50,290 bases of DNA, taken from Verrucomicrobiota bacterium. Its GTDB lineage: Bacteria; Verrucomicrobiota; Verrucomicrobiia; Palsa-1439. Shown piece after piece: positions 23,772 through 31,472 of the stretch; the stretch's first letter is position 1, and each line of letters starts with the position of its first letter. Under the pieces are notes generated by a model that worked only from the letters and a program-made list of their open reading frames with translations, did no database searches and was not told the origin of the DNA. Where the stretch lies: NCBI GenBank assembly GCA_003164675.1, contig PLTX01000112.1, positions 37,389-87,678 of the forward strand, read 5' to 3'. The translations under genes and the position numbers were made by a program.

Positions 23772-23810
23772 CTTTCTGACGACCGGCGTTACAACAAACG
23801 GCAACGGCTG

Positions 23811-24335
23811 CTACTTGACTTTAACACTGGCAAACGAACCGGTAATGGCTTCCCCCGCGACAGTGTCGCTTTCATTTTCATCCACCCAGATGCCGGCAAT
23901 CTTCCCGCTGACGACCTCGTTCGTTACCCCCTTCTTGACTACTTCTTTCGAAGCTCCGGTAAGCAAGAGGACGGCATTGCTGGATGTGCCCACCTGACCC
24001 GATCCCTCAAACACACTAACGAACTTGTCACCCTTGGTCGCTGTGGGCGTCAAATCCACGTTCGCCTTCTGTTTCAGGAAGAGGCTGACGGTGGATGTAA
24101 CAACCTGTCCAATCCACGTCTCTTCATTCGTCGTCGTCCCGCTGATGATTTGCAGGTCAAGATACGAGATGGCGTTCGTGTTCCCGGACAGATCCGCACC
24201 AGTCACCGCTGTCTTGCTCGGACTGAGCTTGCCTTTGACGGTTATCTCCTGGTTATCGAGGATGTTCGTCGTCTGGGCCCAACTCGTCGCGACACCCACC
24301 ACTGCCACTACCGCGATTACTAACAGTTTCTTCAT
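23811..24335 (-). CDS. Secreted beta-rich hypothetical protein
   Basis: This 174-residue protein has a clear signal peptide (MKKLLVIAVVAVVGVATSWA, cleavage after Ala20). The mature part is rich in Thr, Val, Ser and Gly and looks like an all-beta domain (VKGKLSPSKTAVTGADLSGN, TGASKEVVKKGVTNEVVSGK). No Cys and no known motif are seen. An AAGGAGG ribosome-binding site lies 9 bases before the ATG, a promoter is visible at 24386-24414, and a terminator follows, so this is a monocistronic and probably well expressed envelope or secreted protein. Confidence 0.78.
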   Translation of the reverse strand: MKKLLVIAVVAVVGVATSWAQTTNILDNQEITVKGKLSPSKTAVTGADLSGNTNAISYLDLQIISGTTTNEETWIGQVVTSTVSLFLKQKANVDLTPTATKGDKFVSVFEGSGQVGTSSNAVLLLTGASKEVVKKGVTNEVVSGKIAGIWVDENESDTVAGEAITGSFASVKVK

Positions 24336-24385
24336 ACTATACCCCTCCTTGTGTTGATGACTCGTTTCGTCTTGCTGCGAAAAAC

Positions 24386-24414
24386 AAGGTAGTTGTGAAA
24401 CCTCTTCGGGTCAA
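24386..24414 (-). promoter_or_regulatory. Promoter of the secreted beta-rich protein
   Basis: On the minus strand TTGACC (24414-24409) and TACCTT (24391-24386) are 17 bases apart, about 50 bases before the start codon. The -10 box is only moderate. Confidence 0.5.
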
Positions 24415-24497
24415 CACCTTTTCGGAACGAGGAACGAGGAACCGTTCCAGCCCTGCCCCGTGCGTCAAGTCGGCCCAAACCCCTACGATCCCGCAGC

Positions 24498-24532
24498 AAA
24501 AAGGACGCCTCGCCTGTGCGAGACGTCCTTTT
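24498..24532 (-). terminator. Rho-independent terminator of the RRM gene
   Basis: AAAAGGACG-x-CTCGC and GCGAG-x-CGTCCTTTT pair over about 14 bp with one mismatch and a 4-base loop, flanked by A and T runs. It lies 28 bases after the RNA-binding protein stop codon. Confidence 0.9.
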
Positions 24533-24559
24533 CGTGAATGCTACTGGATACTTGTCGAA

Positions 24560-24901
24560 TTAACGACGACCGCGGCCGCCGCCACCGAAGTCGCGCTTGC
24601 CGCCACGACCGCCACCGCCACCGCCGCCGCCGAAATCGCCGCGGGGACGTTCCTCGCGCGGACGGGCTTCGTTGACGGTCAGGGCACGACCATCGATTTC
24701 TTTGCCGTTAAAATCGGTGACGGCCTTGTTGGCCTCTTCCTGCGTCCCCATTTGCACGAACGCGAAGCCGCGGGACTTGCCCGTGAACTTGTCCATGATG
24801 AGTTCGCAACTGACCACATTACCCGCCTGCTTGAACAGGTCGAGTATCTGCCCCTCGGTCGTGTTAAACGAGAGGTTGCCTACGAATAGCTTCGTTGCCA
24901 T
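24560..24901 (-). CDS. RRM-type RNA-binding protein with Gly/Arg-rich tail
   Basis: This 113-residue protein has one RNA recognition motif in residues 1-80: RNP2 is LFVGNL and RNP1 is RGFAFVQM. The tail (about 85-113) is a run of Gly with Arg, Lys, Asp and Phe. Small RRM proteins of this build are found in cyanobacteria and the PVC group, where they act as RNA chaperones, often induced by cold. It is monocistronic, with a strong terminator downstream. The ribosome-binding site before the ATG at 24901 is not obvious. Confidence 0.92.
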   Translation of the reverse strand: MATKLFVGNLSFNTTEGQILDLFKQAGNVVSCELIMDKFTGKSRGFAFVQMGTQEEANKAVTDFNGKEIDGRALTVNEARPREERPRGDFGGGGGGGGRGGKRDFGGGGRGRR

Positions 24902-25413
24902 ACTGGGTTTAGTGTTATCTTTCTGCTGCGGTAGGAGGTCTCAGTGACTGTTCCCGCTCATCGGGTTTCGGACTGCCACCAAAGCGAACGAGGCATGACT
25001 GACATTCCACCAATCTCACTGCGGCATCTTCCATTGCTAGCAGGAAAAGCATAGGCCAGATTCCCGAAATTGCAACAAGATTTTGGCCGCCCGATGCTCT
25101 TGGAACACAATAGCTTTCGCCAGCCTGAGCCACAGATTTGCACGGCACGCATACGCCCGGCGAAAACCCAGACGACCGTGCGCACACTCCGGTTGGTTAA
25201 GGAGATTTCGCCCGATTTGGCTCTGGAAACCTCCTCCTCGCGGCCAATCAGGACTCCGACACACCGTCGTCCTCTTCCGCATCGACCCCACCACCAGGCC
25301 GCCTCACCCCCACCGGCCAGTCCGTAGAGGTTTCGATGCCCTCCTGCGTTACGTTCGTGCCGACTGGGTTAGAACCTTGAGACGGTCCATCCGCCACGGT
25401 ATGAATCGAGTCG

Positions 25414-25560
25414 TCAAAATTGGCGTGTCGGATTGGTGACCGCGTTCGTTGTTGACTGCGTCGATTGCGCCGCCCTGAAAAAGCCAACGTTGCTCCAAGT
25501 GCCGGTCTGCAGGTTTGTGGTCGTCTGCACCTCATACTGCAACTGGTTAACAGTCCGCTC
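25414..25560 (-). pseudogene. Tail fragment of a secreted protein
   Basis: The minus strand reads VNQLQYEVQTTTNLQTGTWS and NVGFFRAAQSTQSTTNAVTN before stopping. The phrase Y-x-V-Q-x-T-T-N-L-x-T-G-x-W-S-N-V-G is typical of the C-terminal repeats of large verrucomicrobial secreted proteins, but only about 48 codons are present with no start. I see no other convincing gene between 24902 and 25598. Confidence 0.45.
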
Positions 25561-25598
25561 ACCGCCAGCCAACATACGGTGGTAGCGGCTCGCATCTG

Positions 25599-25973
25599 CT
25601 AGTCTGAGAAGCTTACATGTCTCGACAATGTCTTCCGCACTGGGCACGCGCGTACAGCAGCCATGATGGCTTCTCTCTGCTCAACGGTCAGATCACCGGT
25701 CAACTCCACTGCATACTTGAATAGGGCCTGCTCCGAACCGGAGCGGTCGAGCGAAACCTCGGTTACAACCCTTACCAACGGGATGGAATGCTTGGAAGCA
25801 TACGCTGTGGCTACCATGTTCATGCAGGTGGCCAAAGCGGCCTCAAGCAGTTCATGCGGACGAAACCCAGACTCTCCTCCGCCTTTGTCTTGAGTGGTGT
25901 CGGCGTATGCTGAATGCCGTCCGTCGCTAAATTGAACCCGATATGGTGTTGCGTCGTTGACTGCTCGTATCAT
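25599..25973 (-). CDS. OsmC family protein (thiol-dependent peroxidase type)
   Basis: This 124-residue protein has the OsmC layout: a short N-terminal strand region (PYRVQFSDGRHSAYADTTQD), RPHELLEAALATC with Cys50, and the C-terminal VRACPVRKTLSR with Cys110, the two cysteines used for peroxide reduction in the family. Length is at the short end of normal but the C-terminal motif is complete. The start is the ATG at 25973. It lies 77 bases downstream of argG on the same strand and could be read from the same transcript. It probably detoxifies organic hydroperoxides. Confidence 0.85.
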   Translation of the reverse strand: MIRAVNDATPYRVQFSDGRHSAYADTTQDKGGGESGFRPHELLEAALATCMNMVATAYASKHSIPLVRVVTEVSLDRSGSEQALFKYAVELTGDLTVEQREAIMAAVRACPVRKTLSRHVSFSD

Positions 25974-26050
25974 GTGCGTAACAGATTTCTGATGTGGTCA
26001 ACGGCGGTGCACCCCGAGTGCGCGTTGCAACCCATTCGTGCTCTGTGTGC

Positions 26051-27271
26051 CTACTTCGTCCGTTTCGCCTTCTTCAACACCGCTGCCCGAGTCCGCAATC
26101 GCAGGGCATTCAACCGGATGAAGCCGGTGGCGTCGGTCTGGTTGTACGCGCCCTTGTCGGCTTCCATGGTGGCGATGTACGGGTTATACAGCGACACGGG
26201 ACTCTTGCGGCCCGCCGTGATGACGTTGCCCTTGTAGAGCTTCAACCGCACGGTGCCGGTGACGTTCTTCTGACTCTCGGTGACGAATGCCTGCAGCGCC
26301 TCGCGTTCGGGGCTGAACCAAAATCCGTAATACACCAGCTCGGCGTACCGCGGGATCAGTGAATCGCGCAAGTGCATCACCTCGCGGTCCAACGTGAGTG
26401 TCTCGACCTGTCGATGGCCGAAATGCAGGATCGTCCCGCCGGGCGTTTCATACACGCCCCGCGATTTCATGCCGACGACCCGGTTCTCGACCAGATCGAC
26501 GCGGCCAATGCCGTGTTTGCCGCCGAGCTTGTTGAGTGTGCGCAGGACGTTGGCCGGCGACAGCTTCTTGCCGTTGACGGCGACGCAGTTGCCCGAGACG
26601 AAATCGAGTTCGACGTACTCGGGTTTGTTCGGCGCGTCCTCGGGCGACACGCTGAGCTTGAACATGTCTTTCGGGGGCTCGGCCCATGGATCTTCGAGGA
26701 TGCCGGATTCAAACGAAATGTGCAGGAGATTGCGATCCATCGAGTACGGCTTCTTCGCGCTGGCCTCGACCTTGATACCCTTCTCGGCGCAATACGCGAG
26801 CATCTCGGCACGGCCCTTGAACCGATTGTGATACTCCGGCAACCGCCACGGCGCGATAATCTTCAGATCGGGTGCGAGCGCCGCATAGGTCAACTCGAAC
26901 CGGCACTGGTCGTTGCCCTTCCCAGTCGCCCCGTGCGCCACGGTGTCGGCGTGTTCCTTGCGCGCGATGTCCACCTGTGCCTTGGCGATGAGCGGTCGCG
27001 CGATGCTGGTGCCGAGATAATACTGGTTCTCGTAGATCGCACTCGCCTGAATTATCGGGAAAATGAAGTCGCGCGCGAATTCCTCGACGAGGTCGAGCGC
27101 GTAAAACTTGCTGGCGCCCGTGGCCCTGGCCTTCTTGTCGAGGCTCTTGAGTTCCTCCTCCTGGCCGATGTCGGCGCAGTACGCAACGACCTCGCACCGA
27201 TAGGTTTCTTTCAACCAATGCAAAATGACCGATGTGTCCAACCCGCCCGAATAAGCGACAACGATTTTCAT
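26051..27271 (-). CDS. argG: Argininosuccinate synthase
   Basis: This 406-residue enzyme joins citrulline and aspartate using ATP. The N-terminal nucleotide loop is [10 protein letters not shown] (about residues 6-15), giving the start [10 protein letters not shown] at 27271; a longer frame to 27355 adds no family sequence. Other landmarks are [15 protein letters not shown], the [14 protein letters not shown] region, [40 protein letters not shown] and [10 protein letters not shown]. The protein is complete. With argH on the same strand it gives the last two steps of arginine synthesis. On the other side, 64 bases away, is a decayed glycosyltransferase tail. Confidence 0.95.
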   Translation of the reverse strand: MKIVVAYSGGLDTSVILHWLKETYRCEVVAYCADIGQEEELKSLDKKARATGASKFYALDLVEEFARDFIFPIIQASAIYENQYYLGTSIARPLIAKAQVDIARKEHADTVAHGATGKGNDQCRFELTYAALAPDLKIIAPWRLPEYHNRFKGRAEMLAYCAEKGIKVEASAKKPYSMDRNLLHISFESGILEDPWAEPPKDMFKLSVSPEDAPNKPEYVELDFVSGNCVAVNGKKLSPANVLRTLNKLGGKHGIGRVDLVENRVVGMKSRGVYETPGGTILHFGHRQVETLTLDREVMHLRDSLIPRYAELVYYGFWFSPEREALQAFVTESQKNVTGTVRLKLYKGNVITAGRKSPVSLYNPYIATMEADKGAYNQTDATGFIRLNALRLRTRAAVLKKAKRTK

Positions 27272-27335
27272 AAGCCTGCACGTTATAAGGCTGTTGCCGG
27301 CAAAAATCACGAAAAATCGGGACTCACCCGCCGGC

Positions 27336-27527
27336 GTGCCTGCCGACTTCGTCAAGCCGGCGCAGGTCCCGAAACGGCGCGACGGCTATCTGGTCATCTC
27401 CGCGACCCGCCTGATGGCGCCGCAATACCAGTGGTTGCGGGAAACTCACAACCCGCTCACGCGAATTGGCAACCTACTGTTTGTCTACGAGTTGCCGCCT
27501 TCCACCAGCCGGCCAAGGGTAGATTGA
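27336..27527 (+). pseudogene. C-terminal fragment of a GT39-like membrane glycosyltransferase
   Basis: The frame reads [20 protein letters not shown] followed by LRETHNPLTRIGNLLFVYEL. It aligns with the last 50 residues of the intact protein encoded at 29667-31418 (KDGWLVVSASELMRPEWAWL, then RESREPTARVADTLFVYQIS), about half identical. Everything upstream is missing, so this is the tail of a lost paralogue, now between argG and the second insertion sequence. Confidence 0.7.
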
Positions 27528-27536
27528 GGGATCAGC

Positions 27537-27552
27537 GGCGTTGTCCTAATTT
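27537..27552 (+). repeat. Left arm of an inverted repeat bracketing the second IS region
   Basis: GGCGTTGTCCTAATTT is the reverse complement, at 15 of 16 positions, of AAATTAGGACACCGCC at 28880-28895. A related motif occurs alone at 4903-4919. Confidence 0.6.
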
Positions 27553-27653
27553 ACATCAGGGCGATCTGTAAAAAGCTTGTACAAGATGTATCCCGCCATC
27601 ACCCAAACGAGTATTCCAACTATCCAAAGTTTCTCCAAGATAAAGATGAGCAT
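27546..27653 (-). CDS. Possible 35-residue membrane peptide
   Basis: The frame reads MLIFILEKLWIVGILVWVMA and then GYILYKLFTDRPDVN. It is a single hydrophobic helix with a polar end, and a strong purine-rich ribosome-binding site (GAGGGGAGAGGGGG) ends 4 bases before the ATG. It overlaps the AAATTAGGACA inverted-repeat arm at its stop codon. Small single-helix proteins of this type can be regulators or toxins. It is too short for certainty. Confidence 0.42.
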   Translation of the reverse strand: MLIFILEKLWIVGILVWVMAGYILYKLFTDRPDVN

Positions 27654-27776
27654 TATTCCCCCTCTCCCCTCGATTCGGCCACTATTGACACTTGCACGGC
27701 CTTGCGAGGCGAATCCACCGGGGTACGCCCAGTGCTGTGAATCTTCACGAGATTATAATACCCCCATTACCGGGAA

Positions 27777-27935
27777 TCAGACCAGCCAAGAGTTCGCCCT
27801 CGAAGATTTTACAAAGATGATTACAAACGTCGCTCTGCCTTTTGGATACGAATGCTCTTTATCGAGAGAGGTAGCCGATAGCACTTCGTCAAAGCCAGCC
27901 TGCAACGGCTCGTGCATCTTTGAGGGCCGCGTCAT
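27777..27935 (-). CDS. Transposase companion ORF, second copy, 52 residues
   Basis: The ATG overlaps the stop codon of the transposase at 27932 (ATGA), as in the first element. The product starts MTRPSKMHEPLQAGFDEVLS and continues ATSLDKEHSYPKGR, then diverges into a hydrophobic tail (ATFVIIFVKSSRANS). Residues 1-19 align with those of the first companion protein (MSRPQKIMKPIKASFTQII). Conservation of both position and N-terminal sequence in two diverged elements supports a real gene, though this copy may be decaying at its C-terminus. Confidence 0.6.
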   Translation of the reverse strand: MTRPSKMHEPLQAGFDEVLSATSLDKEHSYPKGRATFVIIFVKSSRANSWLV

Positions 27936-28807
27936 GCTGTCTTTCCGGTGAGGCGGTTATAGGGAAGCTGACTGCTTTCCGCAACCCGCTCCACCAAGTC
28001 AGCGAACACACCCGCAAGGCCAGCGGGCCGGATGTTCCAACGGTAGGCGTACTCATCAACGTATCGCTGCAAATGCTTCCGGCTCATCTGGTGGTAAACG
28101 CCGTGGAAGCCGCGTTTGAATATCGCCCAAAAGCTCTCAATCGTATTGGTGTGAACGTCGCCGCGAACATACTCGCCCGCGCTGTGGCAGATAATCTGGT
28201 GGGGAAACAGTCTGCCGATGTTGGCATAGGCAACCCACTCGTCGGTGTTCAACTCGGTGCCGATTTTTACGTTCGTCACGATATGCTTTTCGACCGTCCG
28301 CATTCTCACATCATCGGAAACGGTTGCCCGCACTTCGCCGCCGCGCTGTACCAGCCCCAAGACGGGCGACTTGCCTACGCCACCAGTGCCAGCGTGTTTG
28401 CGCTTCGACCGATGCTTGTTTTTCTCCAGACCGCCGACGTAGGTTTCGTCCATTTCCACCTTGCCGAACAACTGGCCCTTGCCCTGTTTCATCGCCTCAC
28501 GGATTCGGTGGTCCATGAACCATGCCGTCTTTTGCGTCACACCCACCTGCTTTGCCAACTGCACTGATGAAATGCCCTTGTTGCTGGTCGAAAGCAAGTA
28601 AATTGCGATGAACCACTTGCGGAGCGGCAGCTTGCTTTCGCCAAAGATGGTGCCAGTTTTGATAGTGAAGTCCTCGCGGCACTTGGCGCAACGGTATCGC
28701 TTCCCGTTCTTGAAGCGGTAGATTTCGGTGTGGCCGCAGTGCGGGCAATAGTCGCCATCACGGAAGCGATTCGCGGCGTAGTATGAGCAGGGCTTTGAGG
28801 ACGGCAA
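27932..28807 (-). pseudogene. IS1595 family transposase, N-terminally truncated
   Basis: The frame has 291 codons from a TTG at 28807, but relative to the full-length copy at 12995 the first 25 or so residues are replaced by unrelated sequence. Family sequence starts at about NRFRDGDYCPHCGH. The zinc ribbon (CPHCGH, CAKCRE) and the catalytic motifs (VEMDETYVGG, NTDEWVAYAN, HTNTIESFWAIFKRG) are intact. The upstream codons read LLDFGGGVGWFWAAFL, which resembles motif I of a methyltransferase, so a deletion seems to have fused remnants. A degenerate IS end lies at 28856-28879; I could not find the matching left end. Confidence 0.85.
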
Positions 28808-28855
28808 GAAAGCGGCCCAGAACCAGCCTACGCCGCCGCCGAAGTCGAGCAGCTA

Positions 28856-28879
28856 GGGTAACTTTGTATATAAGTCCCC
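28856..28879 (-). repeat. IS end related to the transposon terminal repeat
   Basis: GTAACTTTGTATATAAGTCCC compares with GTAACATTGTATATAAATCCC at the right end of the first element, 19 of 21 identical. It marks the right end of the second element and is followed directly by AAATTAGGACACCGCC. Confidence 0.75.
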
Positions 28880-28921
28880 AAATTAGGACACCGCCGGAAT
28901 GTTCGGCGCATTGACACTGGA

Positions 28922-29659
28922 TTGCGGCGCATGTTAGCGTTGGCCCCCATGCACGCTGAAGTCACGATCCCCGTCTACAATGAAGAGAGCGACTTGCCGA
29001 AGTGTATTGATCGTCTCACCAAGTTCCTGGCCGAGCAAAAATCGTTCGAATCCAGCATCGTCATCGCCGACAACGCCTCCACGGATCGGACCTGGGAACT
29101 GGCGCAAGAACTGGAAAAACAGTACCCCAACGTCAAGGCCATTCATATTCCACGAAAAGGCCGGGGGCTCGCGCTCCGGACTGTGTGGATGCAGAGCCAG
29201 GCGGACATCGTCAGTTACATGGATGTCGATCTCTCGACGGACATCAAGTACTACCCACTGATGGTGCACGGCCTGAGCCTCGGGTACGACATTGCGATCG
29301 GCTCGCGATTGATGCGGGCGTCGCGAATCAGTCGCTCGCCGAAGCGGGAGTTTCTTTCCCGCGGATACAATGTCCTGATCACGCTGATGTTTTGGCCCGG
29401 GTTCGCGGACGCCCAGTGTGGTTTCAAAGCCTTGCGGCGCGACGTTGCGCTGCGGTTGCTGCCGCATGTGAAAAATAACAACTGGTTTTTCGATTGCGAG
29501 ACGCTGCTCCTCGCCGAGCGACACGGCCTGCGCATTTTTGAGATTCCCGTAGAATGGGTCGAGGATCCTGACACGCGCGCGAAAATGTTCGGAAGCGTGG
29601 TGGAACATTCCTCGGGATTGTTGCGCATGCGGTTTTCCGGCTTCAGGCAAAAAATCTGA
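28922..29659 (+). CDS. GT2 family glycosyltransferase (dolichol-phosphate mannosyltransferase-like)
   Basis: This GT2 enzyme has up to 245 residues; the ATG at 28949 (MHAEVTIPVYNEE) is the more family-like start. The N-terminal TIPVYNEESDLPKC, the nucleotide-binding ADNASTDRTW, the metal-binding YMDVDLSTD and the later SRGYNVLITL and AQCGFKALRR are those of transferases that move a sugar from a nucleotide to a polyprenyl phosphate at the inner face of the membrane. It has no membrane helix of its own. It is followed after 7 bases by a GT39-like gene, a natural user of polyprenyl-phosphate sugars. A TTGACA lies at 28912-28917, close to the IS border, so the IS may have altered expression. Confidence 0.87.
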   Translation: MRRMLALAPMHAEVTIPVYNEESDLPKCIDRLTKFLAEQKSFESSIVIADNASTDRTWELAQELEKQYPNVKAIHIPRKGRGLALRTVWMQSQADIVSYMDVDLSTDIKYYPLMVHGLSLGYDIAIGSRLMRASRISRSPKREFLSRGYNVLITLMFWPGFADAQCGFKALRRDVALRLLPHVKNNNWFFDCETLLLAERHGLRIFEIPVEWVEDPDTRAKMFGSVVEHSSGLLRMRFSGFRQKI

Positions 29660-29666
29660 GGGCAAT

Positions 29667-31418
29667 GTGTCGCGCATGGTGAGGCAACCCTCCGACAGAT
29701 TCTGTTCGATCATCGCGGCCATCCTGCTCGCCGCGATGGCTGTGCTGATGGTCGCTGTATCCACGCAAGATTCGGCCACAGTGGACGAAACCACCTATCT
29801 GGGCGCGGGTTATACATTCTGGCAGGGGTATCGCTACTATCTGGTGGCGGACCATCCGCCATTGGACCAAATGCTCGCCAGCCTGCCGCTCCTGGCGATG
29901 GACGTGCGGCTGTCCGACAACGCGAAGGCTCTCCTCAGCAAACGGGCTGGATACCCTTGGACACTCGCTTGGGACTGTCAAATGCAACCCGTGAAGACAT
30001 TGTTTCCGAACGGTCGCGACGACTGGTACTTCTGGGCCATGCCCGAAGGACAGTTGTTCGGGCAGATTCTTGTCTATGATGGCACGAACGACGCCGACGC
30101 CATGATGGTATCCGCACGCGTGGTACAGGTGGTCCTTACGTTGCTGGCTGGTGTCTTTATCTTCTGGTGGGCGCGTCGGCTGTCCGGGCCTGTCGCCGCC
30201 CTGCTGGCGTTGGCCACGTGGGTGACCAATCCACTCGTTTTGGCTTATGGACATTTGATCATCACTGATGTCGGCGCTATGGCCATGATACCGGTCGCCG
30301 TGTTTGCCTTGGGCAGGTTTGTGGAGGCACCGGGCCGGACAACGGCAATTTGGGCCGGCGCAACCGTCGCCTGCGCACTGGCCTTCAAGTATACGTCGCT
30401 GACCTTGGGGCCCATTCTGCTCGCACTGGCCGTTCTCTATCAAGTGAAGCATCGGCCACGTCCCCGCCATTGGAAAACACTGTTGCAGAATTGCGGATGG
30501 GCGGCGCTCGCGGGTTGGCTCGTCCTGTTGGTCGCCTACCTACCCGAATGGAAATTGCCGCCGCCGATTGGCGCGGAGCAGGCGAGTCAACTCGGTGTCC
30601 CCGGATGGTTCCAAACCCTGCGCCCGGTGTTGCTACCACGCGACTTCTTCAAGGGACTGGCGATTGGGCTCGCACAAGCCCATCACCCGCGCGAAGGGTA
30701 TCTTGATGGCCAGTGGCAGACCGGCGGCTGGTGGTACTACTTTCCGGTCGCCCTTTTGCTCAAGACCCCGATTCCACTCTTGATGCTCGCCGCCGTGGCG
30801 CTCGGATTCTTTTGCAAACGAATCCGCCAACTGGATTTCGCCATCCTGGTGCCATGGTTTGCTGCCGGAGTTTATTTGCTTATGGCCATCATGAGCAAAG
30901 TTAACATCGGGGTCCGCCATACCCTGCCCGTCCTGCCCCTGCTGGCTGTGTGTATCGCCACCCAATGGCCTGCGGTGTCACAACGATGGAGACCTTTGGT
31001 GTGGGTTCTCGCGGGCTGGCTTGGATTGGAGGCCCTGTTCGCTTATCCTCTCTACATCCAGTATTTCAACGAGTTTGTTGGCGGCCCGAAGAACGGCTAC
31101 AAGTATCTCATCGACTCGAATTACGATTGGGGACAGGATGCCAAACGGCTGAAGAAATTCCTCGAACACCGCGGCATCACGCACATTTATCTGGATTACT
31201 TCGGGACGCAGTACAACATCGAATACCTCAAGATCCCGAACACCCGCGTGAACGCGGACCAGGCGCGACAGATCAAGGATGGTTGGCTGGTGGTTTCCGC
31301 ATCGGAGTTGATGCGGCCGGAATGGGCCTGGCTCCGTGAATCGCGGGAACCGACGGCGCGCGTGGCCGACACACTGTTCGTCTATCAGATCAGCGGGCAG
31401 GCAATCCCCGCGCAATGA
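29667..31418 (+). CDS. GT39/ArnT-like integral membrane glycosyltransferase
   Basis: This 583-residue protein has roughly ten or more transmembrane helices and the PMT/ArnT mark VDETTYLGAGYTFWQGYRYY followed by LVADHPPLDQML, where Asp-Glu in the first periplasmic loop is catalytic in the family. Enzymes of this type move a sugar from a polyprenyl-phosphate carrier to lipid or protein in the periplasm. A soluble C-terminal domain has YLIDSNYDWGQDAKRLKKFL and ends in VSASELMRPEWAWLRESREP and LFVYQI. The start is GTG 29667 or ATG 29676. The carrier is probably charged by the GT2 enzyme just upstream. A decayed paralogue tail lies at 27336. Confidence 0.88.
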   Translation: MSRMVRQPSDRFCSIIAAILLAAMAVLMVAVSTQDSATVDETTYLGAGYTFWQGYRYYLVADHPPLDQMLASLPLLAMDVRLSDNAKALLSKRAGYPWTLAWDCQMQPVKTLFPNGRDDWYFWAMPEGQLFGQILVYDGTNDADAMMVSARVVQVVLTLLAGVFIFWWARRLSGPVAALLALATWVTNPLVLAYGHLIITDVGAMAMIPVAVFALGRFVEAPGRTTAIWAGATVACALAFKYTSLTLGPILLALAVLYQVKHRPRPRHWKTLLQNCGWAALAGWLVLLVAYLPEWKLPPPIGAEQASQLGVPGWFQTLRPVLLPRDFFKGLAIGLAQAHHPREGYLDGQWQTGGWWYYFPVALLLKTPIPLLMLAAVALGFFCKRIRQLDFAILVPWFAAGVYLLMAIMSKVNIGVRHTLPVLPLLAVCIATQWPAVSQRWRPLVWVLAGWLGLEALFAYPLYIQYFNEFVGGPKNGYKYLIDSNYDWGQDAKRLKKFLEHRGITHIYLDYFGTQYNIEYLKIPNTRVNADQARQIKDGWLVVSASELMRPEWAWLRESREPTARVADTLFVYQISGQAIPAQ

Positions 31419-31472
31419 TCGTTTCCTGCCCCGGCCTTGCGCGGTTCGTCGAAGCCGATGCGGACACCGGCA

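Noticed and set aside
24915-25187. A 90-codon frame upstream of the RRM gene
   Set aside because: It has no family features or ribosome-binding site, and its neighbouring frames are equally open.
26372-27571. A 399-codon open frame on the plus strand over argG
   Set aside because: It is antisense to a clear argG. Only the last part, in another frame, has homology to the glycosyltransferase tail.
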